NCBI RefSeq assembly: GCF_016920785.2
Contig: NW_024609846.1
Coordinates: 75,029,816-75,093,815, forward strand
Length of the DNA: 64,000 nucleotides
Source of the DNA: Ixodes scapularis
Lineage: Eukaryota; Arthropoda; Arachnida; Ixodida; Ixodidae
Reading direction: 5' to 3'
A program made the position numbers and the translations under genes. The notes under the pieces are model-generated. The model saw only the letters and a program-made list of their open reading frames with translations. It searched no databases and was not told the DNA's origin. Within the stretch, counting starts at the first letter, position 1; each line of letters starts with the position of its first letter. Below, piece after piece: positions 11,585 to 26,510 of the stretch.

Positions 11585-11928
11585 TATACATTTTTTTTTT
11601 TGACACTGTAATGTGATGTTCTGGTGAATTCCAGAACCGCTTTGGGCTGATTCGAGGCTAGAATGTTCTACGCGCCGAACCTTCTACGCCGAATGCTCCA
11701 GAAGCCCACGCGTGTACAAAAGCGGCTCCGCCTGGCAAGCCGGAGTCAGTTTCGCCCCAGCCTTCGACTCTGCTCTTTCGCCAACCTCGACGATCTGCTG
11801 TTATCTTTTGTTTCCTTTTAATTTTTGGGCACAAGTTCACCTCAATTAAACGTTTCAGTTACTCCAGTTATTCTTTGTTTCCCCGCCTGTTTATTCGTGA
11901 CATTTTGGTGGAGGTGAGGGGTAATCGC

Positions 11929-13200
11929 ATGCCCCTGCAGCGTACCCCTCCGAGGACCCGGAGTGCAAGTCCGACAGCAAGCCCCCTACGACCCGACGAA
12001 GACACTACCAAGACCCGATTGAGTCGCCGCATTCAAGACCTACACCCGGAATTTGAACTCTTGCCACCCTGGACCGAGCAGTCAAAGAGGACGACGATGA
12101 ACAACAAGTCGCCGCAGACCTCGAACGCTCCATCCGTCGTCTTCATGCCTGTCGCCCCACGCGATCCGACGCCATTCCATGGTGAGGCCAATGAGGATGT
12201 GGAGGTTTGGCTACAGCATTACGAACGAGTGGCCCGCCATAACCAATGGACACCAGAGCAGTGCCTCCAGAATGTCTACTTCGCTCTGGAAGGCACGGCG
12301 CGCACCTGGTTCGAGAACTACGAAGCGTCGATTTCGTCGTGGGAAGAGTTCCAGGCCGAGCTGCGACGCACCTTTGCCAACCAGCAGCGACGACAGCGTG
12401 CCGAAGACACCAAGGGCCAAACGAGAGTATCCAAGCTTCGTCGAAGACGTTCTCCGCCTCATGAACCGCGCCAACCCAAACGCTCCCGAAGAGAAAAAGT
12501 TGCGGGTCCTAATGCAGGGTGTGAAAGAAAAAAAATTTAGGGGGTCTCATGCGGAACCCGCCTACTATTGTCCATGGTTTCATCACTGAGGCCACCAACA
12601 TCGAACGTGCCCTTCACGCAAGGGCCTCACACTACCAGAGACTTCCCGGCTTCCCTGCCCTCTCGCCGTCCAGCTGCAGCATCCCCGACATCCGCGACAT
12701 CATCCGGGACGTGGTCCGGGAGGAAATCAAGAAGTTCCTGCCTGCTGCACACCAGCCTGCTTCGCTGTCAATAATTCCGAAGTTGTCCGCGAGGAAGTTC
12801 AGCGGGCATTCCAACCTGAGGCTCCTGCCAGCGCAGCAGTACCCGAGGAGCCTTCTCTGACCAACGCCGTGGTAGCTCGGAGACCGGCTCCAGCTGCCCG
12901 TGAGTATTCGACGCCATCTCGACGTGACCTAGCAGAGCCGCAGACTTTCCGACGTCGGGAAGGGCAACCGCAGCTCGTGCGCACTGAACAACCGGCGCCT
13001 AGAAAGAATGTCTGGCGCACGGCCGATCGACGACCACTGTGTTATCACTGCGGCGAGGCCGATCACGTCTACCGGAGGTGCCCGTACCGACAAATGGGCC
13101 TGCGAGGCTTCGCGCCGAGCGACTCGCGACCTCGCCTAGGGGAGCGACCAAAAGACATCGAGGAGTACCTCCGACGACCCCTTTCCCCGGTGCCGACTCC
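11929..13200 (+). pseudogene. gag: gag pseudogene of the truncated Ty3/gypsy element
   Basis: Starts at ATG 11929 (MPLQRTPPRTRSASP), which parallels the intact gag at 60544. The frame holds to about 12410 (retrotransposon gag core, HYERVARHNQW and FALEGTARTWFE), then shifts twice: PSFVEDVLRLMNRANP in the second frame, then PPTIVHGFITEATNIERAL. The zinc knuckle CYHCGEADHVYRRC is intact near 13037-13080 in a third segment. Frameshifts make it non-coding. Insertions and deletions relative to the intact copy are short, consistent with moderate age. Confidence 0.85.
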
Positions 13201-13204
13201 ACTA

Positions 13205-13577
13205 CAACCTAAATTTTGTTATCAACGGCTACGACGCATCGGCACTCGTGGACACCGGAGCAAACTACTCAGTCATGAGTGGGAGGCTCTCTCGCCGCCT
13301 GCGAAAAGTTACGACGCCCTGGGGAGGACCACAAATTTGAACCGCCGGAAGACACCTTATCGCGCCTGTCGGAAGTTGCACTGCTCGCGTCGAAATTCAC
13401 GGCGAAGCGTGCCCTGTGAAATTCGTCGTTCTACAAGGCTGTTTCAGAGATGTCATTCTTGCCATGGACTTTCTGTGCGAATACGGCGCCGTCATCGACC
13501 TGGGTGAGAACAGATTGACGCTGCGGAAGCCTGTTCCACCTTCAGAGAAACTCCAAACAGCATCGTCAGCTGTGAGC
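13205..13577 (+). pseudogene. pol: 5' fragment of pol (protease)
   Basis: Encodes the aspartic-protease motif ALVDTGANYSVMSG near 13240-13285 and continues in shifted frames to MDFLCEYGAVIDLG near 13470-13500. It corresponds to the first ~115 residues of the pol frame in the intact element and then ends abruptly. No RT or integrase is present. Confidence 0.8.
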
Positions 13578-15147
13578 TGAGATACTCTATTGAAATATAG
13601 TACTTCTCGTTCCTCTATGTGCGCCGCCGTTTCGCCTTTATATAGCTATTTAAAATAATTTACCAAGAGTATTAGTTATGCAGCATCATATTAAACACTG
13701 GCATGCTTGAGTGTAGCCAATTCCTCCTCGCCCAAAGATGCACCCATAGAGTATGCAAGCAAGTGATTACAGAGTACCGCAGAGCAAGCGTAAGCACGCC
13801 GTTTTTTTTTTTTTTTTCTTTTTTTTTAATGCCGCTAGGTCTTTGGTTTCTAGCAGATACACATGTTTTAATTTCTTGCAATTGCGTTTTTCAGATTGAA
13901 GCTCTTTTTTTTTTAATTCAGAATATGCACTTTGTTTTTTTACAAAAAATACGAGACTACCGTTGTGAGCAGGAAGGGACCATTAGGTCTGCACTACATT
14001 GCCGGCTAAAAAAGAGTATCGCCTGCAGAAAACAGCACAGTCGCAACCGCATGCTAGCCCTAGAGCGCTTTTGTAGGCATCTGACAAGGTATTTTTTATA
14101 TTTCAATTTTCACTCTTGTCGAGTACTGTTTCCTTCAGCTAATACACCTAAGCACTCCGAAGTACAAACACTCCGAAGTAAACACAAAATCATAAGTGTA
14201 AGCCTGCTAAGTATATATGTTTCTTGCTGACTATCAATAGTAATGTTTACAATATTCACAGTTGCTCCACAAGCAAGTGCTCTTTATGAATAGTATATTA
14301 TCTGAATTATTCAAGAAAAATTATGTGTTTGATGAATTTATTAAATAACTCTTAAGCGGGGTCCGTCGACAGTTGGCAGCTGTTCTTTTCGCAGTTCGAA
14401 TGTCAAATGAACCATCACCAAATACTCATGCCGCCTTAAATATCTTTATCGGTTGGGAAGCCAGACCAACACTTCAGACCTAACGTCTTCGGATCAAAGT
14501 AAGAATAGACTAACGGAAATATTGAATGAACAACTGGCACTGAGAAAACTCTTTTTATACAAGGAATCCAATCACGTGAGCTGACAAGAATGAACTCCGT
14601 TTTCAGAACCAACATTTATTATATTAAAATGCACATAGATATTTAGTTTAGGAAAGCGCCACGGTGTCGGCCCTCAAACAACTAAAATATATTTGTGTAA
14701 ATCAGACAATGTGCAGCAGGACATATTACAATTTTATCATGACACAAACACCCTTAAGTATACTATGCATATGTTGGGAATCGATGACCTTGCAGTATTC
14801 TTCTTCATTGAAGACAAACTATGATAATACAACCGCCTATCAAATTTTATTATCTACAACGGCGAGCGTTTTTCATTGTTCCCTGGTGAGGTCAAAATAG
14901 AAACGAAACTTAAAAGTCCGGAGATTTCTTCCAAGCAGCGTTGACACCTGTACTCACAGTGTATTTAACAAGTAGATGAGTCATCGTGCAAATGTCTTTT
15001 CAGCTTCTTTACACAGATATATCAAGCTCAGAAGTTTAGAACAAAGGAATTGCTACGTAGTCCAGCACAGAAGAACAGTGCAAATGCTAAAACGGTTTGA
15101 GGTCGAGATAAAAAATACAGAACAAATTAATAACCAACTCTCGCGAC

Positions 15148-15154
15148 TATATAA
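15148..15154 (+). promoter_or_regulatory. TATA box of salivary gene copy B
   Basis: TATATAA, 57 bp upstream of the ATG at 15211, matching copy A in sequence and distance. Confidence 0.7.
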
Positions 15155-15210
15155 TGGTCCCCTTTCAGGGCGGAAGCACTCACGCACTCCTTGAGAGCAT
15201 TACACAAACT

Positions 15211-18068
<2,858 letters not shown>

Positions 18069-18198
18069 ACTCCTGCTCCCACTGAAAAGCCGAAGCAAAA
18101 TATGGAGAAACCGAAGAGGAGTAAGAAGCCTAAGGGCAACTCAACGAAAGATTAGGAAGGATACTTCTCATTAAACGTCTTGAAACTAAACCAGGCTA

Positions 18199-18204
18199 AA
18201 TAAA
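18199..18204 (+). promoter_or_regulatory. poly(A) signal, copy B
   Basis: AATAAA 130 bp past the stop codon, at the same relative place as in copy A. Confidence 0.6.
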
Positions 18205-18205
18205 G

Positions 18206-18639
18206 CTAAGGCACTGACTCTTTGCACTGTGTACACTGGTTGAGTGAGATAATCCTTTGAAAGATTTAAAGTCTTCCTTTCCTGGATTTTGCGTTGCATT
18301 TGTTCTGTTATGTATAGTTATGAATAAGACTTATATACCTCAGGTTACACCTTGGTATTGTAGTTCGTGTAAAGTTGATACTAAACCAAGCGACTATATA
18401 GCAGAACTGACTGATTCGGTATAGTCGTTAATATGTGACCGTATGAACATGGATGCTCAACAGTTTGTTACCGAAAGGTGAAGCCCTAAAATTTTGTCGG
18501 AGTAAGTTTCCAATCCTTTATAATTCTGACATTTTTAACCCTGGAGTGTGGGCAAACAAGACAGGACAGCACGAATTTCCTATTCATGTTGTCCTGTCTC
18601 TATGCTTCCCCGTACTCCAGAATTAGAAACGTTATTCAT
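18206..18639. other. 3' flank of copy B
   Basis: Unique-looking sequence shared with the 3' flank of copy C (33150-33580). It shows that the B-C duplication extends past the gene. No exon recognised. Confidence 0.5.
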
Positions 18640-20940
18640 CTATTTATTTATTTTACTACCCACAACACCTAAAAAGGCATTACAGTAGTTGGGGGGGGGG
18701 GCACCAAAATATATACATGGTCAATACATTATAACAAATATGAAACGTCGTTATGCACGAAAAATCAAACACAACAAATTCAGTCCTAGAGTCATATATG
18801 ATTATGAGATTTAAAGACACAACCGGACTTCGTAAAAAAACAGCTCTGACATTGGAATTTCTACACCCTCATTAGGTAATTTATTTCACGACATTAAGTG
18901 ACCGCGGAAAAAAAGAACATTTAAAAACATCAGTTTTCCATTTATATAAATGAATTTGTTTTTTAATTATCTTTTCTGAAAGACATGTAAACAGGCTGTA
19001 GTAGATATTTTGATTTAGAGATACAAGCATTTTCGTAAAAAATGTTAATTTAAAGTTTCGAACGGAGGCATCAACACTTCTGACTCTGAGGCCTCCAACC
19101 CGGATACGACTTAAGTTTAGTAACTCTTACTCTGAAATCATAATTTCCCGTGACAAACCTGGCAGCGCGATTCAGATTTTTTTTTTTTCAATCTAATGTT
19201 TCAAATTTAGCGTATATGGGTCCCAGATTATACACGCATAATAAAAAATGGATCGTACATGTGAAAAATAGAAGGCTTCTCTTGAGCGATAATGAAGACA
19301 ACCTAACATTACGTTTAATGAAACCTATTGACCGATTAGCCTTTTCAGTGATGTAGTCAACATGTTTGTTCCAAGTTAGAGCTGATGAAAAAATAACGCC
19401 TAGATATTTAGCCTCAGTTAAAAGCTTAACCGCCGACCCACCAATACAGTATGATGAGGCACAAAAAAAATAGTTTTCCTAGAAAACCTGATGTGAATAC
19501 ATTTCGATAGATTTAAAAACATGTTCATTTAAAACACCAAGCCTCAATCTTATCTAAGTCTCTTTAGAGAGCAAACATGTCTGTGTTGCAAGCCAGCGTC
19601 TCTCTATGAAACACAGTCATTGACATATATTCTTAAGATAGAGGAAACGTTTTCAAATATATATCGTTGATAATAAAAAACAAACAAGAGCGGTCATAGC
19701 ACTGATTTCCGGGGGACACCAGAAGTAGCATTTACAAACTGGGACTGGAATCCAATAATTATTATGAACTGTTTCCTGGAATTCAAGTAATAACATACCC
19801 AACAAATAGCGTTATGATATATACTAAGCCTCTGAAGTTTAAACATTTTAAAGCTTTTTTTTTTAAATCCCCAAAAAATGCAATTGACCTGCTAATTTTT
19901 TATTGAATGATAGTGCTAAATCATGATAGAATTCCGTTAACTGCCTGGTGGAAGATGACCTGGAGGGGAAACCATGCTGAGTTGAAGTGAAAAAAAAATG
20001 AGTGCTAGGTGATTGATGAGATTGCTGTAAATTATGTGCTTCATTGTTTCGCAGGATTCGCTCATAAAAGAGATACGCCTATAGCTCAAAATTAGATTCT
20101 TGGGACCAGACTTGTGGATCGGGACAACATTTCCAGAATTCCAGTCAAGTGGTAAAGAACCAGAGTCAAAGGATACCTTAAATATAATGACCACGTAACA
20201 AGTTATAATATCAGCATATGGCTTTAAAATAGTCTGGAATATCATCGGAACCAGTCTCTGAACCGTGTTTTATTCTGGTTAGCAATTGAAAAATAGCTTC
20301 ACATGAAATTGAATTTCGGTCATGTGTACCATAAGATTACAGGCAATATCTGAGTAAGTGTAGGGACACGTGACATGCGTAAATATGAACCTAAAGTAAT
20401 CATTGAAGGCTATAGCCTTTAGGTTGCCTTCAGAAAGAAGGCTGCCATCGACGAGCAAAGACGAAACACCTACAGTATCCATGCGATTAGGCCTAATGAT
20501 ATTCCAGAACTCCTTAGGATTTTGGTGAGCTTGGCATTCAGCGTCGCGAAATTATTCGCTCGAGACGAAGGTATTGCACGTTTAAGAGATCCTACGTCCA
20601 CTTGTTTATCATATGATGCGGAGTCATTACGTATATGCTGTATTGTTTCAGTGCACGTTTACTTTTATTTGTAAGCTTGCGCAGCTCAAAATTTCACCAT
20701 GGCTTGTCACGACGTCGCTTAGACGAAAGAACTCTGGATAAAACAGAAATTTCAAGAGTTATTAATCTTTAAGATGAAGGTTTTTATGAATGTCCGTTTT
20801 ATATTCAAAATGCTGGGTGTTACAGGACAGAGACCGCCGGAAACCGTGCTGGGTTACAAAATGTAGACCATTCTCGACCATGCATGTTGTTCATAAATTT
20901 TGAGCAAACGATATGATCCATGAACTAATTTGCAACAAAT
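18640..20940 (-). pseudogene. CR1/jockey-like LINE remnant (copy 1)
   Basis: Minus-strand reverse transcriptase. 19937-20245 encodes LPLDWNSGNVVPIHKSGPKN and a degenerate RISFMSESCETMKHIIYSNL motif. The region at 18800-19400 matches the RT C-terminus that is clear in copy 2. Frames are broken throughout. The 3' end is an AAATAAATAAAT-type tail at about 18641-18655. The same LINE lies at the same relative position after salivary copy C, so its insertion predates the B-C duplication. Confidence 0.8.
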
Positions 20941-21097
20941 GTGAGGGAAATGAACCTATCGGTAATTCGTGGGGCTCTCTTTGTCAGCGCTCTGATATAT
21001 CGGGCAGGGACTCCAGAAGTATATCTGATGTGTGGGAGCGGCGTCTTGGGTGCTCATGCGGCATTGTGTAGTTCACCTCTTTCTTTTTCTCTCTTTC

Positions 21098-21145
<48 letters not shown>

Positions 21146-21490
21146 AAATAAATAAATAAAAAGAGCTAGGTCTGGAAACGGGTGCTCTGAATGCTCGTGC
21201 GTTTCTACTAAGGGCTTTCACGAACTGCCAATTCATTAAACCTCATTCTAAAACTCATACAACATTAAGTCATCATATACGACCCTCATGATATATATAT
21301 ATATACATATAAACATATAAGGTACTTCACGTCAGGTGTGCAAATTGTATATTGCAAAAACTACGCATCGCACCAAAAAATAGCTTTTGTCGTTTCGGTC
21401 CTATAGGCCAGGTGTCTATTTAGGAACAGTATTGAAGTTTGAGAAAATCAAGTTGTGAAATTTTTCGGGTAAATACATTTTTAAATATTC
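20941..21490. other. unassigned, with (TA)n microsatellite
   Basis: A (TA)n run lies at about 21103-21142 and a shorter one near 21291-21305. No exon or element was recognised. Confidence 0.5.
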
Positions 21491-21951
21491 AGTTTAAAGG
21501 CATGGTCTTATTTGGAAAACTGTTGATCATCATCCAAAAACACAAAATAAAAAAATGGGAGTGCGATAGTAGGCACGCGCTGCATTTTACAGCTCTCTGA
21601 ATAGCCACTCAACTTCGACGGGTTTTTAAGTTTTGGATTTGAATCGGAACGCGTCTCGGTGCCGACGGCACCACGCCCCGTGGAGAAGTAGTGCAACCTG
21701 CCTCTGCTCCGTTGCGTGAGGACAGCGAAGCAGATGATGGATGCACTATATCTCCCCGGGGCGCGGTACCGTCGATGCCGAGAAGCGCTTTGATTGCAAA
21801 CCGAAACTTAAAAACCCGTTGAAGTTGTGCTGTTTATCAGAAAGCTGTAAACTGCGAAGCGTGACTTCTTTTGCACTCCGATTATTTCATTTAGTGTTTA
21901 TCGATGGTGCTCAGCAAGTTTGCAAATAAAACCATCCCCTTAACCTCAATA
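21491..21951. mobile_element. foldback/MITE with ~200-bp inverted arms
   Basis: Left arm about 21491-21697 and right arm about 21741-21951 are imperfect inverted copies. Both arms encode a parallel short reading frame on opposite strands (MHYFSTGRG... and MHYISPGRG...). Ends read AAGGCATGGT and ACCATCCCCTT. The centre is about 43 bp. No transposase. Confidence 0.7.
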
Positions 21952-23765
21952 TTTTAAAATAATTTATTACGCGACAATAATTAACAATTTAATTATCCCG
22001 AACTTTAATAGTTTTTCTAAGTAGGCCCCTTGCCTACTTAGAAACCCTGTACATACATAGATGCCGGGTGACATTTTTTATTCAAAACAGATTTTTTAAA
22101 AGAAGGCGTATTTACTGCTATACGTTAATGCCATGTTCACTTTATGTTTCTCGAGCTCGGTGGACACTCGAGGGGCAAACAACCGTCACTGTCTGGTGAG
22201 TAATTAACCAAAAGTCGTTAATTACCTTTTAATTAGTGAAATTAGATATATGTTTACATTTATAAACTTACTGAGCGTCATCGAAAACCACTGAATCAAC
22301 TTTTTTACAACGACTTGAAGCTCGTGGGAAACTCGGGGGCGCGCCAAAATTACCACTCGTGAAGCAGCCCTGAAATAGTAGACGACTTTTGGCGCGTCTT
22401 TTTCAGTTCAAGACCCAATCGTCGCCCCGTCTTGGTCTCTCACTTCGCTAATTCCATAAATTAACCAGTCTACTCAAAAGCAAACAAACATGACATACTC
22501 GAGTCCAGGACCTATACCAACAGAGATAAGCTGAACTCGGCGTCGCGTTTAGCGGATAAGTCAAATTTTACTACGTCATGGCTGCATTGAGAGCTTTGCT
22601 GACTATTTAAAATTCTGAGTAAGTTCCGTTTCGCGCGTCATTTATAGCACCTTGTCCTGTGCTAAATTATATAAAACCAGCATTCACGCGGAGCTGGAAG
22701 CGTCCTCTAAGGGAAATGTACCTCAATACAACCTGCCCCATGCTGAAAAGATGTTTGATGTTTTCACTTAGCTTATGCCTACAGTTGGAGGAATTGATTG
22801 TCTTGAATAGTATGGTGGTCTTATCTAAGAGCAGCTTTCCGGAGGAAGGTTATATTTGTAATAAAATCAGCACGTAACCATTATACTATACTAGGTTCCT
22901 AAAAGTGTGGAAACAGCTCATATAACCCATTAAAAGAACAATGTCTTTGTACATTCACACAGAGAGCTCACGTTATCACCTGTGGGATTAGTACTTTGTT
23001 TTTTATGCATTCTGAAAGGAGAAGCTTTTATAGATTTGGAAATATTTTCCGATATTTTAGCACCCAAAATTTCCTATACTGTCACAGGTTCCCATTGGGA
23101 GATCTGAAACTTCTGAAGGCGTGGATGAAGAAAATGCCATCCGAAGTCTGAAAACACAGCAGATGCTGCAAGTTTCGCTCAGCGCATTTTGCGAATTCCT
23201 GCTTCTACCAGCTGGGCAGCAGGAGGTAGCTCAGAAAAAGACGTGTGCCGCTGAAGTTTTAACTTTCCGGCAACACGTCTAAGCGGTCACTTTGGAAGCG
23301 ACAATGATCACAGCCCCACGGGGAACTCTTCAGCGCCAGCAACGCAAGCAAAGGCACAGGTACATTGCAGTGGATCGCTTTATTTATTTGCCTGAGAAAG
23401 ACATATTTATTACAACGATGCATGTTTGCTTCATGCACACACTGTCATGCTCACATTTTACGTTAGTAACACAATAAAAAGAAATCTGCAGAGCATGGAG
23501 ACGAAGAGGAGAATGCGTGGCATTTTAAGCGACTAGGTAAAGCTATTTCAATCCTGGGCTCTCATTGTCAGGAGCAAAAATATATATGTCGATATCCAAA
23601 AAAAAAAAAAAATGGCTGTGTTCGCAAAACTACCTGCCAAATGTGACAAGTATATATTTTAAGAGGAGTCGCTGCAAATTGGTTGATGAAAGAAACACGA
23701 GAAGCTACATTTATGGTTTGTGGCAAGTAAAGGAACACCAGTTCAAATCTTACGGCAGATTTCCT
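21952..23765. other. unassigned intergenic sequence
   Basis: Around 22140-22370, parts of a foldback-type repeat (CTCGAGCTCGGTGGACACTCG and GAAGCTCGTGGGAAACTCG) can be seen. Short open frames (for example 22659-22877) have no recognisable motif. Confidence 0.4.
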
Positions 23766-23980
23766 ATGCGGAGCGCAATTTCGTCTGCCTGCTTCTTTTG
23801 CAGGGGTTGTGGTGACTACAGAACGCCGAGTTCTGATTGGCTCTGATTGAAGGATAGTCGGTCGACCTCAAAGCAAACTGCCTCGAGGTCTACCATTATT
23901 CTTCAATTAGGACCAATCAGTCGGCGTTCTGACGTCAGGACGATACCTGCAAAAGCAGCAGACAAAGCTGCGCACCGCAT
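23766..23980. mobile_element. foldback MITE, 215 bp
   Basis: ATGCGGAGCGCAATTTCGTC at the left and, in reverse complement, ATGCGGTGCGCAGCTTTGTC at the right. Arms of about 90 bp continue through CTGCTTTTGCAGG, CAGAACGCCGA and CTGATTGG. No coding content. Confidence 0.75.
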
Positions 23981-24039
23981 TGACAACAAAAAAATATATA
24001 CACTATGAAGCGAGCTGCCTTGCTTATGATGAAATCAAC

Positions 24040-25500
24040 TTGATAGGATGGAAGCTTGGGCGAGTTGGTGAACCATACTTGACGGTGACAGCGCAGGAAA
24101 AATCAATCTCACACCAGACACTCAGGAAGACAAGCGCACGCGCTGAACTTACAACTCTTGTGTATTCGATTACTTCATTTTTCTCTTCAACGTGTGGGTT
24201 GACTTTTCAGAACGTGATAAGTAGAGGAAGTAGCACGAAATACAAAGGAAATTTCTAAAGAGAAGGCAAAAGAACAGTAAAAGAGGAGCAAAATGAAGAA
24301 ACGGAAAACATATCTAAACGAAACACTTTTACAAATCGTCCCTCTCCCTCATCGCTATCATTTAGATAGCAATTGGAGCTCTTTGGTCGACAGCGCTATA
24401 GAAGGACTACTTACACACTTGTCCTTCAGCTGTGCTATCCTTTCCGCTTCCATTATTTCTCTAGTCAATGCGTTTCTACTCCTACCTAGTACAGAACAAT
24501 TTGCAAAATGTGCTACACAGCCGCAATCGCGACAATGGATTCCCAAGTGTCCAGCTACGACTCGGTGGGTGTTATAAAAATGCTCTGTTAAACGATCGTT
24601 CAGACACCTTCAAGTGGACAGAATATACGACTCCTTCAGTACAGTTTACAGCTCTTTTGGTGCTTTTTCGAACAACCAACTTCCCGGTGTGCCGATCCGT
24701 TTACCTTCCTGCACAGGCTTAGAAGCTTATTTGGTGCTGAAAAAGCAACATTAATGTTAATGCGGTTACCTATCTTTTTTAGACCGTGCGAAACTTTATG
24801 TATATATGGAACAATGGCCGTCCTTTTCTTTTCTGTACTGCGTTTAGGTCGTTCACCCCATCTTATTCTCTTTATTAAATCCTCTGCCACGGCTGTAAGT
24901 AATGCACTAGGATATCCTGTGGACTTTCTGTTAAACTGCTCCCCCCAGAAGTCATTGCCTTGTTTGGTGGTTTCACTCCTTCAGTTGGGCATGGGAAGAG
25001 AGTCTGTAAGATTTTGCGATCCGAGTGGCATCGCCAGGCTCGTCTGTACCGTGAGTGTCTTTATGCCCAGCAATGCGATAACGTCAGTCAATTGACTAGA
25101 GAAATAATGGAAGCGGAAAGGATAGCACAGCTGAAGGACAAGTGTGTAAGTAGTCCTTCTATAGCGCTGTCGACCAAAGAGCTCCAATTTCTATCTAAAT
25201 GATAGCGATGAGGGAGAGGGACAATTTGTAAAAGTGTTTCGTTTAGATATGTTTTCCGTTTCTTCATTTTTCTTCTTTTTTACTGTTCTTTTGCCTTCTC
25301 TTTAGAATTTTCCTTTGTATTTCGTGCTACTTCTTCTACTTATCACGTACTGAAAAGTTAACCCAGACGTTGAAGAGAAAAATGAAGTAATCGAATACAC
25401 AAGAGTTGTAAGTTCAGCGCGTGCGCTTGTCTTCCTGAGTGTCTGGTGCGAGATTGAATTTTCCTGCGGTGTCACCGTCAAGGATGAAATCAACTTTAGT
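24040..25500 (-). mobile_element. Penelope-like element with inverted 3' arms
   Basis: Minus-strand remnant. About 24636-24890 encodes VPYIHKVSHGLKKIGNRINI and FSAPNKLLSLCRKV, the linker after the RT. 24358-24546 encodes CRDCGCVAHFANCSVLGRSR and then REIMEAERIAQLKDKCVSSPS, the C-terminus of the GIY-YIG endonuclease. A second copy of this C-terminus plus 3' UTR lies inverted at about 25092-25494 on the plus strand, and the matching arm is about 24071-24472. Frameshifts separate the parts. Inverted partial copies fit the known insertion products of Penelope-like elements. Confidence 0.75.
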
Positions 25501-25754
25501 GATTATGTGTTTTTTTTCTATTGGCAGGTCCTTGAGCCAGACTGTCTCTCCTTCAGAAGGACAGCCTGGGCCGGAGGTTACTTAATTAAGCCGCGGGGAG
25601 ACTCCAGAAACCACCTCCGCTACTGTACCCGGAAGCAGTGCGGAGTCGACGCTCGAGGTCGTGCCCGAAGATGTGTCAGGGCGGCACCACGCTTGTTCCA
25701 AAGATCACAAATATTCAACTGTGTCACCATGACAGCATAGGTGTGCTCTGCGTA

Positions 25755-26510
25755 GCACTAGACGGAACCTACAGAGGCCAAGAAAATTGCTTAAACAGGC
25801 AAAAAAGGTTAACAGAAAGACGGCCAGGATAAAATGGCTGAATGGCCTCGTGTGAGAATTGAGAAAGCGGCTTCCTGGGCCAGAACACAACATTGTTGAC
25901 AGCATCTTCACCGACACGCTGCGCAACCTCGTTCTGAGAACATCCATGAGAGCGAACAACAGGTAGGATCTTGTAGGACACGCACATCCTGTAGGACACG
26001 CACATTCTGTGCGCAAATTTGAGGATCCTGTAGGACACGCACATGCTTAGGACACGCACATCCTGTGCGCAAGCCTTCGCACAGGATGTGCGGAACTTTG
26101 TCTTCACGATCCACTTTTACTCGACCAAGGCGTACAAGTTTCAGCGCAAGGAGGTAAGGCTATTCCCACCCAAGTGCTCACCAAAAATGGGCAGCGCTGA
26201 TGGATTCAAGTCCATGCTTCACCAGGGAGTCCTTCATTAGAGTCACACAAGAAGCCCAGAAGGGACGTATTCTAGTCAGCCTGATGGCAGACGAAATGAG
26301 CTTGAGAAACAAGTGGAGCGGGACGGCGAAGGGATCATCGGGTACCTGTGCCACGGCATCCTCAACAACGATTGCGTCGGCTATGCCAAACACGCGCTTG
26401 TGTTTCCGGCCGTGGCGTTGAACAGAAGCTTGTTAGTGAACAGAAGGTTATCCTGCAAAACTTTGACAAGAGGGCCAAAAGAGGCAAAAACTGGCTTCTA
26501 AGGTTGCAGA
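25755..26510 (+). pseudogene. P-element/THAP-type transposase remnant
   Basis: Broken plus-strand frames. About 26085-26150 gives VRNFVFTIHFYSTKAYKFQR, which fits the LHFYSPKAY motif of P/THAP9 transposases. About 26260-26320 gives ILVSLMADEMSLRN, fitting the catalytic-core DEM(A/S)(I/L)R motif. About 26330-26420 in the next frame gives GIIGYLCHGILNN and AKHALVFPAVALN, fitting the following A..ALVF..V motif. Frameshifts and a tandem repeat insertion (25972-26095) disrupt it. Terminal repeats were not found. Confidence 0.7.
25972..26095. repeat. minisatellite, ~18-24-bp TAGGACACGCACATCCTG unit
   Basis: About four direct units of TAGGACACGCACAT(C/T)CTG, some followed by TGCGCAA, and a final inverted CGCACAGGATGTGCGG. 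It lies inside the transposase remnant. Confidence 0.75.

Larger units (their letters stand above)
11489..13577 (+). mobile_element. truncated Ty3/gypsy element: 5' LTR, gag, start of pol
   Basis: 5' LTR 11489-11902 (414 bp, TGCTGG...GTGACA) is followed by TTTTGGTGGAGGTG, the same post-LTR sequence as in the intact element at 60570. Gag and a protease start follow, and similarity stops near 13577, inside pol. Homology to the intact element runs through gag, the zinc knuckle and protease, so this is a related but distinct subfamily member. It has no 3' LTR. Confidence 0.85.

Noticed and set aside
12179..12589. Possible separate gene beside the truncated gag
   Set aside because: It is the gag frame after a frameshift, aligning to the intact gag.
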